Positions 45,061 through 53,938 of a DNA stretch of 64,000 nt are shown here, in pieces. The translations under genes and the position numbers were made by a program. Source of the DNA: Planctomycetia bacterium (GTDB lineage: Bacteria > Planctomycetota > Planctomycetia > Gemmatales > Gemmataceae). Position 1 is the stretch's first letter; every line of letters starts with the position of its first letter. The notes beneath the pieces are model-generated. The model was not told the DNA's origin and did not search any database. It saw nothing but the letters and a program-made list of their open reading frames with translations. The stretch is from the NCBI GenBank assembly GCA_005772955.1, contig SXID01000053.1, forward strand, positions 1 to 64,000, written 5' to 3'.

Positions 45061-46302
45061 TCAGCACGCTGTCGAACGGGGGGAGCACAGGAGGGCGCGC
45101 AACTCTGTGTCCCACTGGTCAAGTTGGCGGGCCTTCGAGAAATGCTCGTGGTAAACAGCGTGGCACCGGGTTCTGAGAGCCGCGAGACGCCCCGTGTCCG
45201 CAGTCAGACTGCGGAGGTCAGCGGCGACAGCGGCGACGGAGTTTGGGGTGAGTACCCAGCCCACGCCATACTCGGCCACCCATCGGCCGATCGCGGACTC
45301 CGGTGACCCCGCGTAGATTATCCCACGACCGGTGGCGAGAGCGCCGAAGAATTTAGATGGAACGACGGTCCCCGCCCACTCCGCTCTAAGGCTGACGAGG
45401 TGCAGGTCACACGCCCCGAGCCTCCTTTCTAGTTCCGCCTCCGGGGCGAACCCGGCGAACGACACATTCGTATCGCTTGGCGTCACCGCCGCTTTCAACT
45501 CGTCCATACGGTTCCCACGTCCGGCAAAACACAGACGAACTGGAGCGCCGTGAACCGCCCGCGCCAAATCCAAGAACTCAGTGTATGCGTGCGCCCGGCC
45601 GAAGTTCCCAGAGTACAGCAGGCCAAGCGCGGCGTTGCCGAACAACTCTCGACGGGTAGCCGGGTCGGGTTCCAACGGGCGTGCCGGTTCCACCAAAGCC
45701 CATGGGGTGAGGGTGGTCGGCCGCGCCCGTGACCCATACCGCGCGAGCCGGTCGCGCATGCATGGCCCCAGGTCCGCAATCGCGTCACATCGCTGGTATG
45801 CGGCACGCAGTAACCACTTCAGTGCTCGCGTGGGGAGTGAGTTTGCCTTCAACATCCCATCGGCGATCAGAGCGTCCGGGTACAGGTCGTGGCACCAGTG
45901 GACGATCCCGGTCCGCCGCCGGAGAGACCGCCAGGGGAGCGCGGCCAGGACTCCGAGAACAGGGTCCGTGCCCACGACTACCACTTCCTGCCGACGGCGG
46001 GGGAGCGAGACAGCCGCTCTTGCCCATGCGAGCAGCATCCAGGCCGCGTTGAGGAGTCGGCCACGGCTGGACGCCTGCCGGAACGGCGGACGCCACACCC
46101 GCCGAATTCGGACCCCACCCCACTCCTCAGCGAGTGGGTGTGTGGCCGACTCGTCGCGACAACCGCGGTTGCACGGGACCGCCGTGACGTCCCACCCCCG
46201 CGCGACGAGCCCGGCGGCGAGGTCAGAGAACAGCCGAGCGCTGATCACGTCATCAGGATGAAAGTAGTGGTACAGGAGAACAGCGTGCGGGCGCGCGGGC
46301 AT
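45061..46302 (-). CDS. GT4-type glycosyltransferase (WcaI/WbuB-like)
   Basis: The protein has 413 residues from an ATG at 46,302. The N-terminal domain starts AVLLYHYFHPDDVISARLFSDL, the acceptor-side pattern of WbuB/WcaI-like enzymes. The C-terminal domain has LGLLYSGNFGRAHAYTEF and a nucleotide-sugar site near GTVVPSKFFGALATGRGIIY. Such enzymes add a sugar (often fucose or a HexNAc) to an undecaprenyl-linked chain at the inner face of the membrane. It is the last gene of the leftward run and follows GDP-fucose synthase, so it may use GDP-fucose, which is only inference. Confidence 0.87.
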   Translation of the reverse strand: MPARPHAVLLYHYFHPDDVISARLFSDLAAGLVARGWDVTAVPCNRGCRDESATHPLAEEWGGVRIRRVWRPPFRQASSRGRLLNAAWMLLAWARAAVSLPRRRQEVVVVGTDPVLGVLAALPWRSLRRRTGIVHWCHDLYPDALIADGMLKANSLPTRALKWLLRAAYQRCDAIADLGPCMRDRLARYGSRARPTTLTPWALVEPARPLEPDPATRRELFGNAALGLLYSGNFGRAHAYTEFLDLARAVHGAPVRLCFAGRGNRMDELKAAVTPSDTNVSFAGFAPEAELERRLGACDLHLVSLRAEWAGTVVPSKFFGALATGRGIIYAGSPESAIGRWVAEYGVGWVLTPNSVAAVAADLRSLTADTGRLAALRTRCHAVYHEHFSKARQLDQWDTELRALLCSPRSTAC

Positions 46303-46406
46303 AGTCACCGAGGGTGTGAGCGCGGATGTCCGCCATTTTGGCTCTCTTCGCACGCCCCAGACAGCGCCTTGGGGCGGTCACCGAGCGCCGGCCGAGGTTT
46401 CCGCAG

Positions 46407-47357
46407 TTAGGTACGCTCTGACGTCCGGCCCTGCTCGTACCAAGCGATCGCCTCGCGTAACCCGTCGCGAAAGTCAGTCTTCGCTACCCACCCGAACCGC
46501 TCCTTCGCGCGGCTAACGTCGAGGCACCGCCGAGGCTGGCCGTCTGGCTTGGTCGGATCCCATCGAAGTTGGCCATCAAAACGACACAACTCGCAGATCA
46601 GTTCGGTCAGCGCCCGGATAGTGATCTCGCGACCGTTCCCCAGGTTCACCGGCTCCGGGTCGTCGTACCGCTCGGTCGCGAGAACGATCCCCTCCGCCGC
46701 GTCGCGGACAAACAGGAACTCGCGGGACGCGGCGCCCGTGCCCCAGACGTCGATGTACCGGCGCCCCTCATCACGTGCGTCGATCACCTTCTTGACGATT
46801 GCCGGGATGACGTGGCTCGACTGCGGGTCGAAGTTGTCCCCTGGGCCATAGAGGTTCACCAGGAGCAGTGTGACGACGTTGAACCCGTACTGTTGGCGGT
46901 ACGCTTGCGCCTGAACCAGTTGCGATTTCTTGGCGATCCCGTAGGGCGCGTTTGTCTCCTCTGGGTAGCCGTTCCAGAGGTCATCTTCCTTGAACGGCAC
47001 CGGCGTGAACTTCGGGTACGAGCAAATGGTTCCGATGTTGACCATCTTCGAGACCCCGTGCCGCCGCGCCTCTTCCATGAGCAGAATGCCCATGATCGCG
47101 TTCTGGTAGAAGTACAGACCGGGGTTCTCACGGTTCGCCCCGATCCCACCGACAGTAGCCGCGAGGTGGACAATCAGGTCCGGCCGCCGCTCGTCGAGCA
47201 GTTTGCGGACCGCCGCCTGCTCGGTCAGGTCGTACTCGGCTTTCCGCGGCACGACGATCTCGGCCGGCTGATGCTTCTGGATCTCGGCGCAGACGGCCCG
47301 ACCGAGAAATCCCGCACCGCCCGTGACCACCACGCGTTGACCGGATAATCGCCCCAC
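46407..47357 (-). CDS. fcl: GDP-L-fucose synthase
   Basis: The protein has 316 residues from a GTG at 47,357. The NADP-binding start [15 protein letters not shown] is followed by [15 protein letters not shown], typical of Fcl. The catalytic residues are in [11 protein letters not shown] (Ser) and PYGIAKK (Tyr-x3-Lys). [19 protein letters not shown] is another Fcl hallmark. It converts GDP-4-keto-6-deoxymannose to GDP-L-fucose by 3,5-epimerisation and reduction. The upstream enzyme, Gmd, is not in the window. This gene predicts fucose (or a relative) in the polymer. Confidence 0.92.
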   Translation of the reverse strand: MGRLSGQRVVVTGGAGFLGRAVCAEIQKHQPAEIVVPRKAEYDLTEQAAVRKLLDERRPDLIVHLAATVGGIGANRENPGLYFYQNAIMGILLMEEARRHGVSKMVNIGTICSYPKFTPVPFKEDDLWNGYPEETNAPYGIAKKSQLVQAQAYRQQYGFNVVTLLLVNLYGPGDNFDPQSSHVIPAIVKKVIDARDEGRRYIDVWGTGAASREFLFVRDAAEGIVLATERYDDPEPVNLGNGREITIRALTELICELCRFDGQLRWDPTKPDGQPRRCLDVSRAKERFGWVAKTDFRDGLREAIAWYEQGRTSERT

Positions 47358-47369
47358 GGCAGAAGCTCC

Positions 47370-48278
47370 TTAAACGCCGCCCGGACGGGCACGGGGCGCA
47401 GGATCTAAATCGTCCGCCGCCCGCCGCCGCAGTTCGTACATCTTTGCACGAACATTTGAGATATAGTCGGCGCGGATACGGCAGGCGATGAAACCGGCGC
47501 GGCCCTCGAGAAACCCGAAGTTGAGGACGTAGTGGTAGACGAACCAAACGAACGACTCACCGGGCATCCGGACCACGAGCTTCTTCAGGAACCGGCGCCG
47601 CTCCTGCGCGTTGCCGAACAACCGCGGCTCGATCTGGGACTCCCCGTACCGCCCCGTGATGAGGAACTGGTGGCGCAGCCGGGCCTCCCAGGTCGAGTAC
47701 GTGTTATGCCGATCGAGGTACGCTTCGAGACCCTTGAAGTCGTCGTGGATCAGTGGCGTCTTCAGCCGACCTAGTGGCCCGTCCACGACCACCCGCTCGT
47801 GTACCTCCATGTCGAGCGCGCCGGCGGGGTCGTCCAGCAGTCGCTCAAACCGGGCCCGCCCGTGTCGGATCAGCAGGACGGCCGCGAACGAGAACCCTCC
47901 GAACCGGAAACGTCGATTGAGGAAGTGAAAACCCTTCGTCACCAGAAACCCGTTCGGCGCGTGGGGCGAGCCGACTGCCGCGGTGATTTCGGTCCACAGT
48001 TCGGGCGGGACCACCTCGTCGGCGTCGAGCAGCAGCACCCACTCAGTCATGATAGGGATGTTGTCGAGCACCCACTGCCGCTTCTTCGGATACCCGCCCG
48101 CGTAGTCGAACTGAACCACCTCGGCCCCTGCCGCCAACGCGATCTCTGCGGTCCGGTCTCGGCTGTGGGAGTCGGCAACGATCACCCGGTGCGCCGGTCC
48201 AAGGGCGGCCAGACAGCGGGCGAGGTTGGCCTCCTCGTTCTTCGCCGCGACGATCACGGTAATCGACGGACGGGTCAC
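47370..48278 (-). CDS. GT2 glycosyltransferase (WaaE/KdtX-like)
   Basis: The protein has 302 residues from a GTG that overlaps the acyltransferase stop (GTGA). The GT-A fold begins SITVIVAAKNEEANLARCL, and the metal-binding motif is in WVLLLDADEVVPPELW. HDDFKGLEAYLDRHNTYS followed by a hydrophobic C-terminus resembles WaaE-like enzymes and their relatives in EPS clusters. It would transfer a single sugar from a nucleotide sugar to a lipid-linked acceptor. A very long reading frame upstream (to 49,070) is an artefact of the acyltransferase's other strand frame. Confidence 0.88.
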   Translation of the reverse strand: MTRPSITVIVAAKNEEANLARCLAALGPAHRVIVADSHSRDRTAEIALAAGAEVVQFDYAGGYPKKRQWVLDNIPIMTEWVLLLDADEVVPPELWTEITAAVGSPHAPNGFLVTKGFHFLNRRFRFGGFSFAAVLLIRHGRARFERLLDDPAGALDMEVHERVVVDGPLGRLKTPLIHDDFKGLEAYLDRHNTYSTWEARLRHQFLITGRYGESQIEPRLFGNAQERRRFLKKLVVRMPGESFVWFVYHYVLNFGFLEGRAGFIACRIRADYISNVRAKMYELRRRAADDLDPAPRARPGGV

Positions 48279-49471
48279 TGGGGCTCCGGGAGCGGGCGGG
48301 ACCGTGGGCGTCCGGTCAGGACGGACCAGACGCGGGCGGGCCAGTGTTTGGTCATAAACGGCCGCTCCGCGATCACGAAGAACACGGCCGACCCGGCGAC
48401 CACCACCGGGACGAGCACGGCCATCTGGATCAGGAGGTTCACCGCGAACGAATCGGTCACGAGAACCCGACCGGAAAGTCTGCCGACCAACGAGATCAGC
48501 AGATAATGAACGAGGTAAATACTGTAGCACATCCCCCCGATCCGCGCCACCGGGGTGAACCCGAACACCCGACGGCTGGCGTGTCCACGGATCGCCGCCG
48601 CGGTCAGCATCGTCAGGACCGGCGGGAGGAGCCAGAACGTCGCCGCTGCGGACTCCCAGATTAGGAAGAGGGCCGGCCACCCGACCAGACTCACCCCGTC
48701 CCACAACCGGCCGGTGAGCACGCCGGGCGGCCGGACCCAGCGTGTAACCGACAGGCCCGCGAGCAAGAAACCGCCCAGGAAAAACTGTGCGAACCCGGCC
48801 AACGTGAGGAAGTGTGGCACGTGCGTGCCGCAGGTGACCCACTGGCCGATCATGACGGCTGCGGCCAGGGCGAGAAGGAGCCGGGCATAGGCGTGGCGAC
48901 CGGCGAACGCGAACGCGAGGAGCGGGGCGAGGACGTAAAACTGGACCTCGATTTCGAGCGACCAGGCGACGAACTGGACCCCCGGCGTTCCCGGGAAGAG
49001 GAGATTGTGGAGGTACGCGACGTGCGCCAGGAGGTGCGGGGCGAGTTCGCCCACCGGTTCGCCTCTCCAAGCGACGAGCAGGCCGAACATCAGCAGCAGG
49101 CTGATGATGTAGGGGGGCTCCAGCCGGGTGACCCGGCGCGCGAAGTACGCCCCGAGGCGCACCGGCGGCCCGCCGGCGAGGTAGGCGGCCGCGAACGGCC
49201 GGCCGAGTACGAACCCGCTGATGACGAAAAAGAGTTGGACCCCGAAGTGCCCGTGCAGCGCCGCCCGCCCGAGCCAGTCCTGGTCAGGCGGGACGGCCCA
49301 CCCCCCGGCGGGAGCGAATTTGGCCGCGACGTACCCCCGGACGTGGAAGGCCACCACCATCATGATGGCCACGAACCGGAGCCCGTCGATCTCGGGGATG
49401 TACCTCCCCCGCGACATGACCCGCGACAGGGCGGCGGACAGGACGGCCCAAACGGACGGTAATCGGGTCAC
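48275..49471 (-). CDS. Acyltransferase family 3 (OafA/YrhL-like) membrane O-acyltransferase
   Basis: The protein has 398 residues from a GTG at 49,471. About ten transmembrane helices are predicted. Family motifs are EIDGLRFVAIMMVVAFH (with the conserved His), FFVISGFVLGRPF, SLEIEVQFYVLAPLLA and YSIYLVHYLLISL. It would add acetyl or another acyl group to hydroxyls of the glycan during assembly. It starts 20 bases after the previous gene ends and overlaps the next by four bases. Confidence 0.92.
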   Translation of the reverse strand: MTRLPSVWAVLSAALSRVMSRGRYIPEIDGLRFVAIMMVVAFHVRGYVAAKFAPAGGWAVPPDQDWLGRAALHGHFGVQLFFVISGFVLGRPFAAAYLAGGPPVRLGAYFARRVTRLEPPYIISLLLMFGLLVAWRGEPVGELAPHLLAHVAYLHNLLFPGTPGVQFVAWSLEIEVQFYVLAPLLAFAFAGRHAYARLLLALAAAVMIGQWVTCGTHVPHFLTLAGFAQFFLGGFLLAGLSVTRWVRPPGVLTGRLWDGVSLVGWPALFLIWESAAATFWLLPPVLTMLTAAAIRGHASRRVFGFTPVARIGGMCYSIYLVHYLLISLVGRLSGRVLVTDSFAVNLLIQMAVLVPVVVAGSAVFFVIAERPFMTKHWPARVWSVLTGRPRSRPLPEPQ

Positions 49472-49491
49472 GGGAAGAGGGTGCTCGCGGG

Positions 49492-50607
49492 TTACGAGGC
49501 GGTTCCAAACGACTGATACAGGTCGGCGAGGCGGCGACCGGCCGCGTGCCAGTCCAGTTCGACCACCCGCTGCCGCCCCGCGACCGCGACGCGGTCCTGG
49601 GCGACCGGATCGTCCAACAGTTGGAGCACCGCCGCTTCGAGGCCACCGGTGTCATCGAACCCGACCACCCGCCCGTCGCGTCCGTCGGTCAGGTCCGCCC
49701 CCAAACCGGTCGGGGTCGTGACCACCGCGCACCCGCGGGCCATCGCCTCGGCAAGCGCGAGGCCGTAACCCTCGTACCGGCTCGGGAAAACGTACACCCC
49801 GATCCGCCCTAGCCCGTCGGCGAGTTCCTGGGTGGACATTTTCGGGTGCACGATGACCCGGTCGCGAATGGCCTCGGCGAACGCGCCGCGGACCTGCTCG
49901 GCGGGACAGCGGGACGTTCCGAACACGTCGAACCGGACGTCCGGGCGAAGGGCCAAAACGCGGTCCATCACCCGGACCAACTGGTCCACCCCTTTGCGAT
50001 CGATCCAGCTCCCGCTGTACCCGACCCGTGGCCCACGGGACGAGGCGGGCGTCACCGGCCCGGCCCGGTACGGCGTGTCCAGCCCCGGTTCAACAACCGT
50101 CACCCGATCCGCTGCGAGGAGCCCCTGTTCCACCGCCCACCGGGCATCCGCCCCACACAAACATACCAGCGCATCGACCGACCGGAGCCACACCCGAGAG
50201 AACCGGAGGTGCGTCGCCCGGTCCAGCCACTTCCGAAGCACACCTGGGGGTCGATGGGCGGCCTCCCGGGCGTGGGCGAGCAGTTCGAGGCCGTTCGTGT
50301 GGGCAACGAGGACCGGGCGCGGGCGGGCGGCGTGGAGAGTCCGGGCGGCGAGCCAAAAGTCGTCGCCGTAAAACTCAACGAGGTCATACCCGGTGGCCAT
50401 TTTGCGCGCGACCGCGTGGGCGGCCCACCGCGCACGCCGGAACTTGCGGGCCCGCTGTGTCCACAGGTGAGCCGGCTCGTAGTCGGCAGGCTCCAGGACG
50501 TCCACCGTGTGCCCGGCCGCCCGAAGACCTGCAGTGAACATCAGAACCGTCTTGCCGGACCCCAGTGTCAGATCGAGCGGGCAGTTGGTGACTGTCAAAA
50601 TGCGCAC
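49492..50607 (-). CDS. GT4 glycosyltransferase
   Basis: The protein has 371 residues from a GTG at 50,607 which lies inside the preceding FkbM gene (13-base overlap). The C-terminal GT-B domain has VGYSGSWIDRKGVDQL and the E-x7-E motif in SRYEGYGLALAEAMARG. The N-terminus (ILTVTNCPLDLTLGSGKTVLM) has the glycine-rich acceptor loop. A retaining transfer from a nucleotide sugar is expected; donor and acceptor are unknown. Confidence 0.9.
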   Translation of the reverse strand: MRILTVTNCPLDLTLGSGKTVLMFTAGLRAAGHTVDVLEPADYEPAHLWTQRARKFRRARWAAHAVARKMATGYDLVEFYGDDFWLAARTLHAARPRPVLVAHTNGLELLAHAREAAHRPPGVLRKWLDRATHLRFSRVWLRSVDALVCLCGADARWAVEQGLLAADRVTVVEPGLDTPYRAGPVTPASSRGPRVGYSGSWIDRKGVDQLVRVMDRVLALRPDVRFDVFGTSRCPAEQVRGAFAEAIRDRVIVHPKMSTQELADGLGRIGVYVFPSRYEGYGLALAEAMARGCAVVTTPTGLGADLTDGRDGRVVGFDDTGGLEAAVLQLLDDPVAQDRVAVAGRQRVVELDWHAAGRRLADLYQSFGTAS

Positions 50608-51371
50608 GGGATCCTCGCCGGCGACACACAGAGGAGATTCGAGTACCCGCCGAGCCGACCGAACTCCGCCTCCGTCAGTGGGACCGGGTAGGGGGCGGCG
50701 TTGCTCACGTGAAAGACGGACTCATAGCCCGCCGCGCGGAGGAAGTCCAACAGGTTCCGAGCCGTGTAGCCGAACCCTTTGATCCAGTCCGGGTTCATCT
50801 CGATGTACAGGGACGGTTTCCACCGCGCGACGGCCTTCTCCAGCCCTCGGAGGGCCAGCAACTCGGCCCCCTCCACGTCGCACTTCACAAAGTCCAGACG
50901 GTTCAGACCAGACTCGGCGATGTAGTCGTCAAGCCGAACGGCGGTGCAGGTGTACTCGTGGACCTGCCCGCCAGCCCACGAACCGGTAGCGTGGCGTGCG
51001 AGAGAGGCCTGCCCGTCGTCGTCGCCGGGCATGTAGATCGTGAACTGCCCGGGGCGGTCGGAGGCAGCCGACGGCACCAGGCGTGTGTTCCCGACCGCCC
51101 CCTCGGCGGTCACACGCTCCGACAGCCGAGCAAATGTCGGCGGAACAGGCTCGAAAGCGTACACCGTTCCCGTCGGCCCGACGATCCGGGAGAACAGGAC
51201 CGTGAACGCCCCCCGGTTCGCCCCAATATCGAACACGACATCACCGGCGCGGACCAGGCGGGTAAACGTTCGGAGTTCCGCGGTCAACGTGCCTTTGAGT
51301 CGGAGAGCGGCCCGGTACAACGCCGGTCGCCGCATTAACAACGGGAGTACCCAGGCCCGTATCGTTCGCAC
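50595..51371 (-). CDS. FkbM family SAM-dependent methyltransferase
   Basis: The protein has 258 residues from a GTG at 51,371, chosen because AGGAG lies seven bases upstream; a GTG at 51,425 would add 18 residues but has no good ribosome site. The SAM-binding motif is VVFDIGANRGAFTVLFSR, then VYAFEPVPPTF. The FkbM motif FVKCDVEGAELLALRGLE follows. FkbM enzymes add O-methyl groups to sugars or polyketides; in this setting a methylated sugar in the polymer is likely. The tail overlaps the next gene by 13 bases. Confidence 0.88.
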   Translation of the reverse strand: MRTIRAWVLPLLMRRPALYRAALRLKGTLTAELRTFTRLVRAGDVVFDIGANRGAFTVLFSRIVGPTGTVYAFEPVPPTFARLSERVTAEGAVGNTRLVPSAASDRPGQFTIYMPGDDDGQASLARHATGSWAGGQVHEYTCTAVRLDDYIAESGLNRLDFVKCDVEGAELLALRGLEKAVARWKPSLYIEMNPDWIKGFGYTARNLLDFLRAAGYESVFHVSNAAPYPVPLTEAEFGRLGGYSNLLCVSPARIPCAF

Positions 51372-51470
51372 AGCCACGCTCCTGATCGATTGAAGATGGC
51401 GAAAAAGGACTTGGGGAGCAGCCACGTCGCCTGCTAGCCGTGGTCGGGTTCTGCATTCGCGATGAGTTCC

Positions 51471-52631
51471 TCAGCCGGAGCGCCCGGCGGAAAGTATCCG
51501 CGTGTACTGATCCGTCAGCCGGGCCACCAGCGGCCCCCAGCCGAACCGGTCGCGGACCCACCGGCGGGTCGATTCGGACCACTCAGCCGTCACCGCCGGC
51601 CGTGTCAGGGTGGCCCTCAGCGCGGCCCGCCACACCGCCGGTTCCAGCGGGACGGTCTCGGCGTACCCCTCTGCCGCCCGTCCGGCGTCCGCCCGGTCGG
51701 ACGCGAGTACCGGCGTGCCGGCGGCAAGCGCCTCGATGATCGTGACCCCGAAGTTCTCGTGCTCGCTGGGCAGGGCGAACAGCCGGGCGCCTGCCAGCAG
51801 AGCGTACTTGTCAGCCCCGACCACGGGGCCCAAGAACGCGACACGGTCCGCGGCCGCCGGGTCACGCAGGTATCGACCGGCAAGATCGGCCCACAACCCG
51901 ACCTCGTCCGGCCCGGCGAACACTAAATGGCAGTCGGCTGGGGCGGATGCCAGGAACGATTCCAACATCAGGTCGGGCCGCTTCAACGGATGAATCCGGC
52001 CCAGGAACAGCACATACGGGCGGTCGCTGATCCGGGGCCACCGGGTCGCCACCGCTTGGCGCGCGGCCGCGCGGTCGATCTCAAAGGGTTCCGGATCGAT
52101 CCCGAGTCCGAGGACGAACCGCGGGCTGTTATCGTACGGCCAACTCTCCGCCGCCTCCTCGTCGGACGTGTAGTGCCACACCGTACACGCCCGCCGGACC
52201 AACCCGCCCCAGATCGACAGGTAAACCCGCTTCTGGCGGGGCGACATCACCAGCCGCCTGCGGTGCAGTATCCCGTGCGGGGAAAGTACGACCGGAACCC
52301 GGCTCTTCGCTGCGGCGCGGAGCGTGGCGTGAACGGGGTAGGTGAACACCGAGTGGACGTGGAGGATGTCCGTTCGCGGCAACTGGTCCCGGACCAGTCG
52401 CGCGAACCCGGGCGCGTACGCCACCCGGTCTGGGCCGATCACTTTCGCCACCCGCTCTTGAACCCCGGTCGCCAGCGGGACCGGCCGCTCGCCGCGTCGC
52501 GCCCCCTGGTCGGTGCGGAGTACGGTCACATCCAACCCGGCCGCGACCTGGTGCCGGGTCAGGGCTTCGAGAACGGTGGACGTGCCGCCCCGTTCGTACG
52601 TTAGCCCCGGGATGACGTGGGTGACTCGCAT
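51471..52631 (-). CDS. GT4 glycosyltransferase
   Basis: The protein has 386 residues from an ATG at 52,631. The N-terminal domain begins VTHVIPGLTYERGGTSTVLE and contains ILHVHSVFTYPVHA and PVVLSPHGIL. The donor domain shows VLFLGRIHPLKRPDLMLESF and the E-x7-E motif in SEHENFGVTIIEALAAG. This is a standard retaining GT-B enzyme of polysaccharide assembly. A large hairpin lies between it and the preceding gene, so it may begin a separate transcript. Confidence 0.9.
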   Translation of the reverse strand: MRVTHVIPGLTYERGGTSTVLEALTRHQVAAGLDVTVLRTDQGARRGERPVPLATGVQERVAKVIGPDRVAYAPGFARLVRDQLPRTDILHVHSVFTYPVHATLRAAAKSRVPVVLSPHGILHRRRLVMSPRQKRVYLSIWGGLVRRACTVWHYTSDEEAAESWPYDNSPRFVLGLGIDPEPFEIDRAAARQAVATRWPRISDRPYVLFLGRIHPLKRPDLMLESFLASAPADCHLVFAGPDEVGLWADLAGRYLRDPAAADRVAFLGPVVGADKYALLAGARLFALPSEHENFGVTIIEALAAGTPVLASDRADAGRAAEGYAETVPLEPAVWRAALRATLTRPAVTAEWSESTRRWVRDRFGWGPLVARLTDQYTRILSAGRSG

Positions 52632-52638
52632 CGTTTGT

Positions 52639-52756
52639 CTAGTCCAGTTTCGCGTCCCCGTAGCGTCTCAACGAGCCGCGACCGCAAGGTAGCGGTTTAA
52701 CGTTAGCCACACCCTTGCGGTCATGGCTCGCTACAAGGACGCTGAAACGAGACTAG
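52639..52756. repeat. Long imperfect inverted repeat (MITE-like) within the EPS gene run
   Basis: The left arm (52,639-52,689: CTAGTCCAGTTTC, GCGTCC, GTAGCG, GAGCC, GACCGCAAGG in order) pairs with the right arm (52,713-52,756), which carries the complements in reverse order ending in GAAACGAGACTAG. The arms differ at a few bases and by a 7-base insert. The 23 bases between hold TTAACGTTAGCC. It fills most of the 200-base gap between two glycosyltransferase genes. No open frame lies inside. Size, arms and lack of coding fit a small non-autonomous element; a terminator is another possibility. Confidence 0.75.
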
Positions 52757-52831
52757 AACAGTCTGGCACTGGGCGTGGGTCAGGGTAAAGAATTTAAGCA
52801 GGCACGGGCAAGACTTCGGTGAACGAATAGT

Positions 52832-53938
52832 TCACCCCTCTCGCCTGGTCAGACGCCGTACCTCGGCGGCGAACCGGTCCCGGAAGTGCGGGTAGTCGAA
52901 CTCGTCCTCGAACCGCTTCCGCCCGGCCGCCCCGAACGTGAGCGCCCGGTCCCCGCTCACGTCGAGCAGCCCGTCGATCAGTTCGGCCTCGTCGCTGGCG
53001 TCTACCGCCCGCCCGGTCACCCCGTCCACAACCACTTCCCGCCCCGCGTCCAACCGGCCGGCCAGCACCGGTTTCCCCTCCCGCATCGCCTCCAGGTAGG
53101 CCAGCCCGAACCCCTCGGCCTTGGACGGCATGCAGAAGCACCGGCACCGCCGCAAGCACTCGTCTCGGGTGCGGTCGTCCGCCGCACCGAGGAACCGGAC
53201 GTTCGCCCCGAGTTGCCTGGCCAACGCCTCCAGGCGTGGCCGGTCGTCGCCGTCCCCGATGACCACCAAACTCAGCCCGGGGCGTTCCCGCTCGACGGCT
53301 GCCCAGGCCCGAATCATCTCCTCATGGCCCTTGTACCGCTCCACGCTCGAGATACGACCGATCGTTAAGGCGAACGGCTCTTGAACGCCCGGCGGGAGAG
53401 AGCCCGAGGCCGAAGGTCCGGCTGTCGGCATCAGCCCGAGGTAGCAGACCGCGTCGTCGAGTCGCCGCAGCCAGGGGTTGGCTGCGTAACTCCGGTCCCG
53501 GGCGTGGGTCGAATCGTATAGCATCCGGTCGATCTGGAGCATCCCCCGCCGCCGCAGCCCGGTCACCGGGAGCCACGCTTCCATGCTGTAGACCCACCCC
53601 AGGACCGGCACCCGCCGGAGCGGCCGGGCGATGTTCAGTAGGGAGGAGAAGTTGATGTGAGCCAGCAGGATCAGATCCCAGTCACGGAGCAGCCACCGTC
53701 GAAGGGTCAGGGCCGCCGTCCGGGTCCGGCTGCCCCCGGCTCCGACAGCGTCGACCGGAACCCCGAGGCGGGACACGTCGATCACAGGGTCGACGATCGT
53801 GACGAGGCTCAGTTGGGTGGTCGGGCCGAAACTGTCATACAGGGCGCGAACCATCATCCGGGAGGCGTACTGGACACCCCCAAAAGTATCGACCGACGTT
53901 GTCAAAATCAGGCAGCGCATTGGACGGATTCCGGTCAC
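52832..53938 (-). CDS. GT4 glycosyltransferase
   Basis: The protein has 368 residues from a GTG at 53,938 overlapping the preceding stop (GTGA); an ATG six codons in (53,920) is also possible. MRCLILTTSVDTFGGVQYAS gives the N-terminal glycine loop. The donor domain has FALTIGRISSVERYKGHEEM, VIGDGDDRPRLEALA and SKAEGFGLAYLEAMREG with E-x7-E. The acceptor is unknown. It may be the last gene of its transcript, as about 200 bases with a large hairpin follow. Confidence 0.9.
   Translation of the reverse strand: MTGIRPMRCLILTTSVDTFGGVQYASRMMVRALYDSFGPTTQLSLVTIVDPVIDVSRLGVPVDAVGAGGSRTRTAALTLRRWLLRDWDLILLAHINFSSLLNIARPLRRVPVLGWVYSMEAWLPVTGLRRRGMLQIDRMLYDSTHARDRSYAANPWLRRLDDAVCYLGLMPTAGPSASGSLPPGVQEPFALTIGRISSVERYKGHEEMIRAWAAVERERPGLSLVVIGDGDDRPRLEALARQLGANVRFLGAADDRTRDECLRRCRCFCMPSKAEGFGLAYLEAMREGKPVLAGRLDAGREVVVDGVTGRAVDASDEAELIDGLLDVSGDRALTFGAAGRKRFEDEFDYPHFRDRFAAEVRRLTRREG

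Noticed and set aside
47370-49070. 566-codon minus-strand frame covering the GT2 gene and half of the acyltransferase gene
   Set aside because: Only the part from 48,278 is a glycosyltransferase. The upstream part is the wrong frame of the acyltransferase gene.
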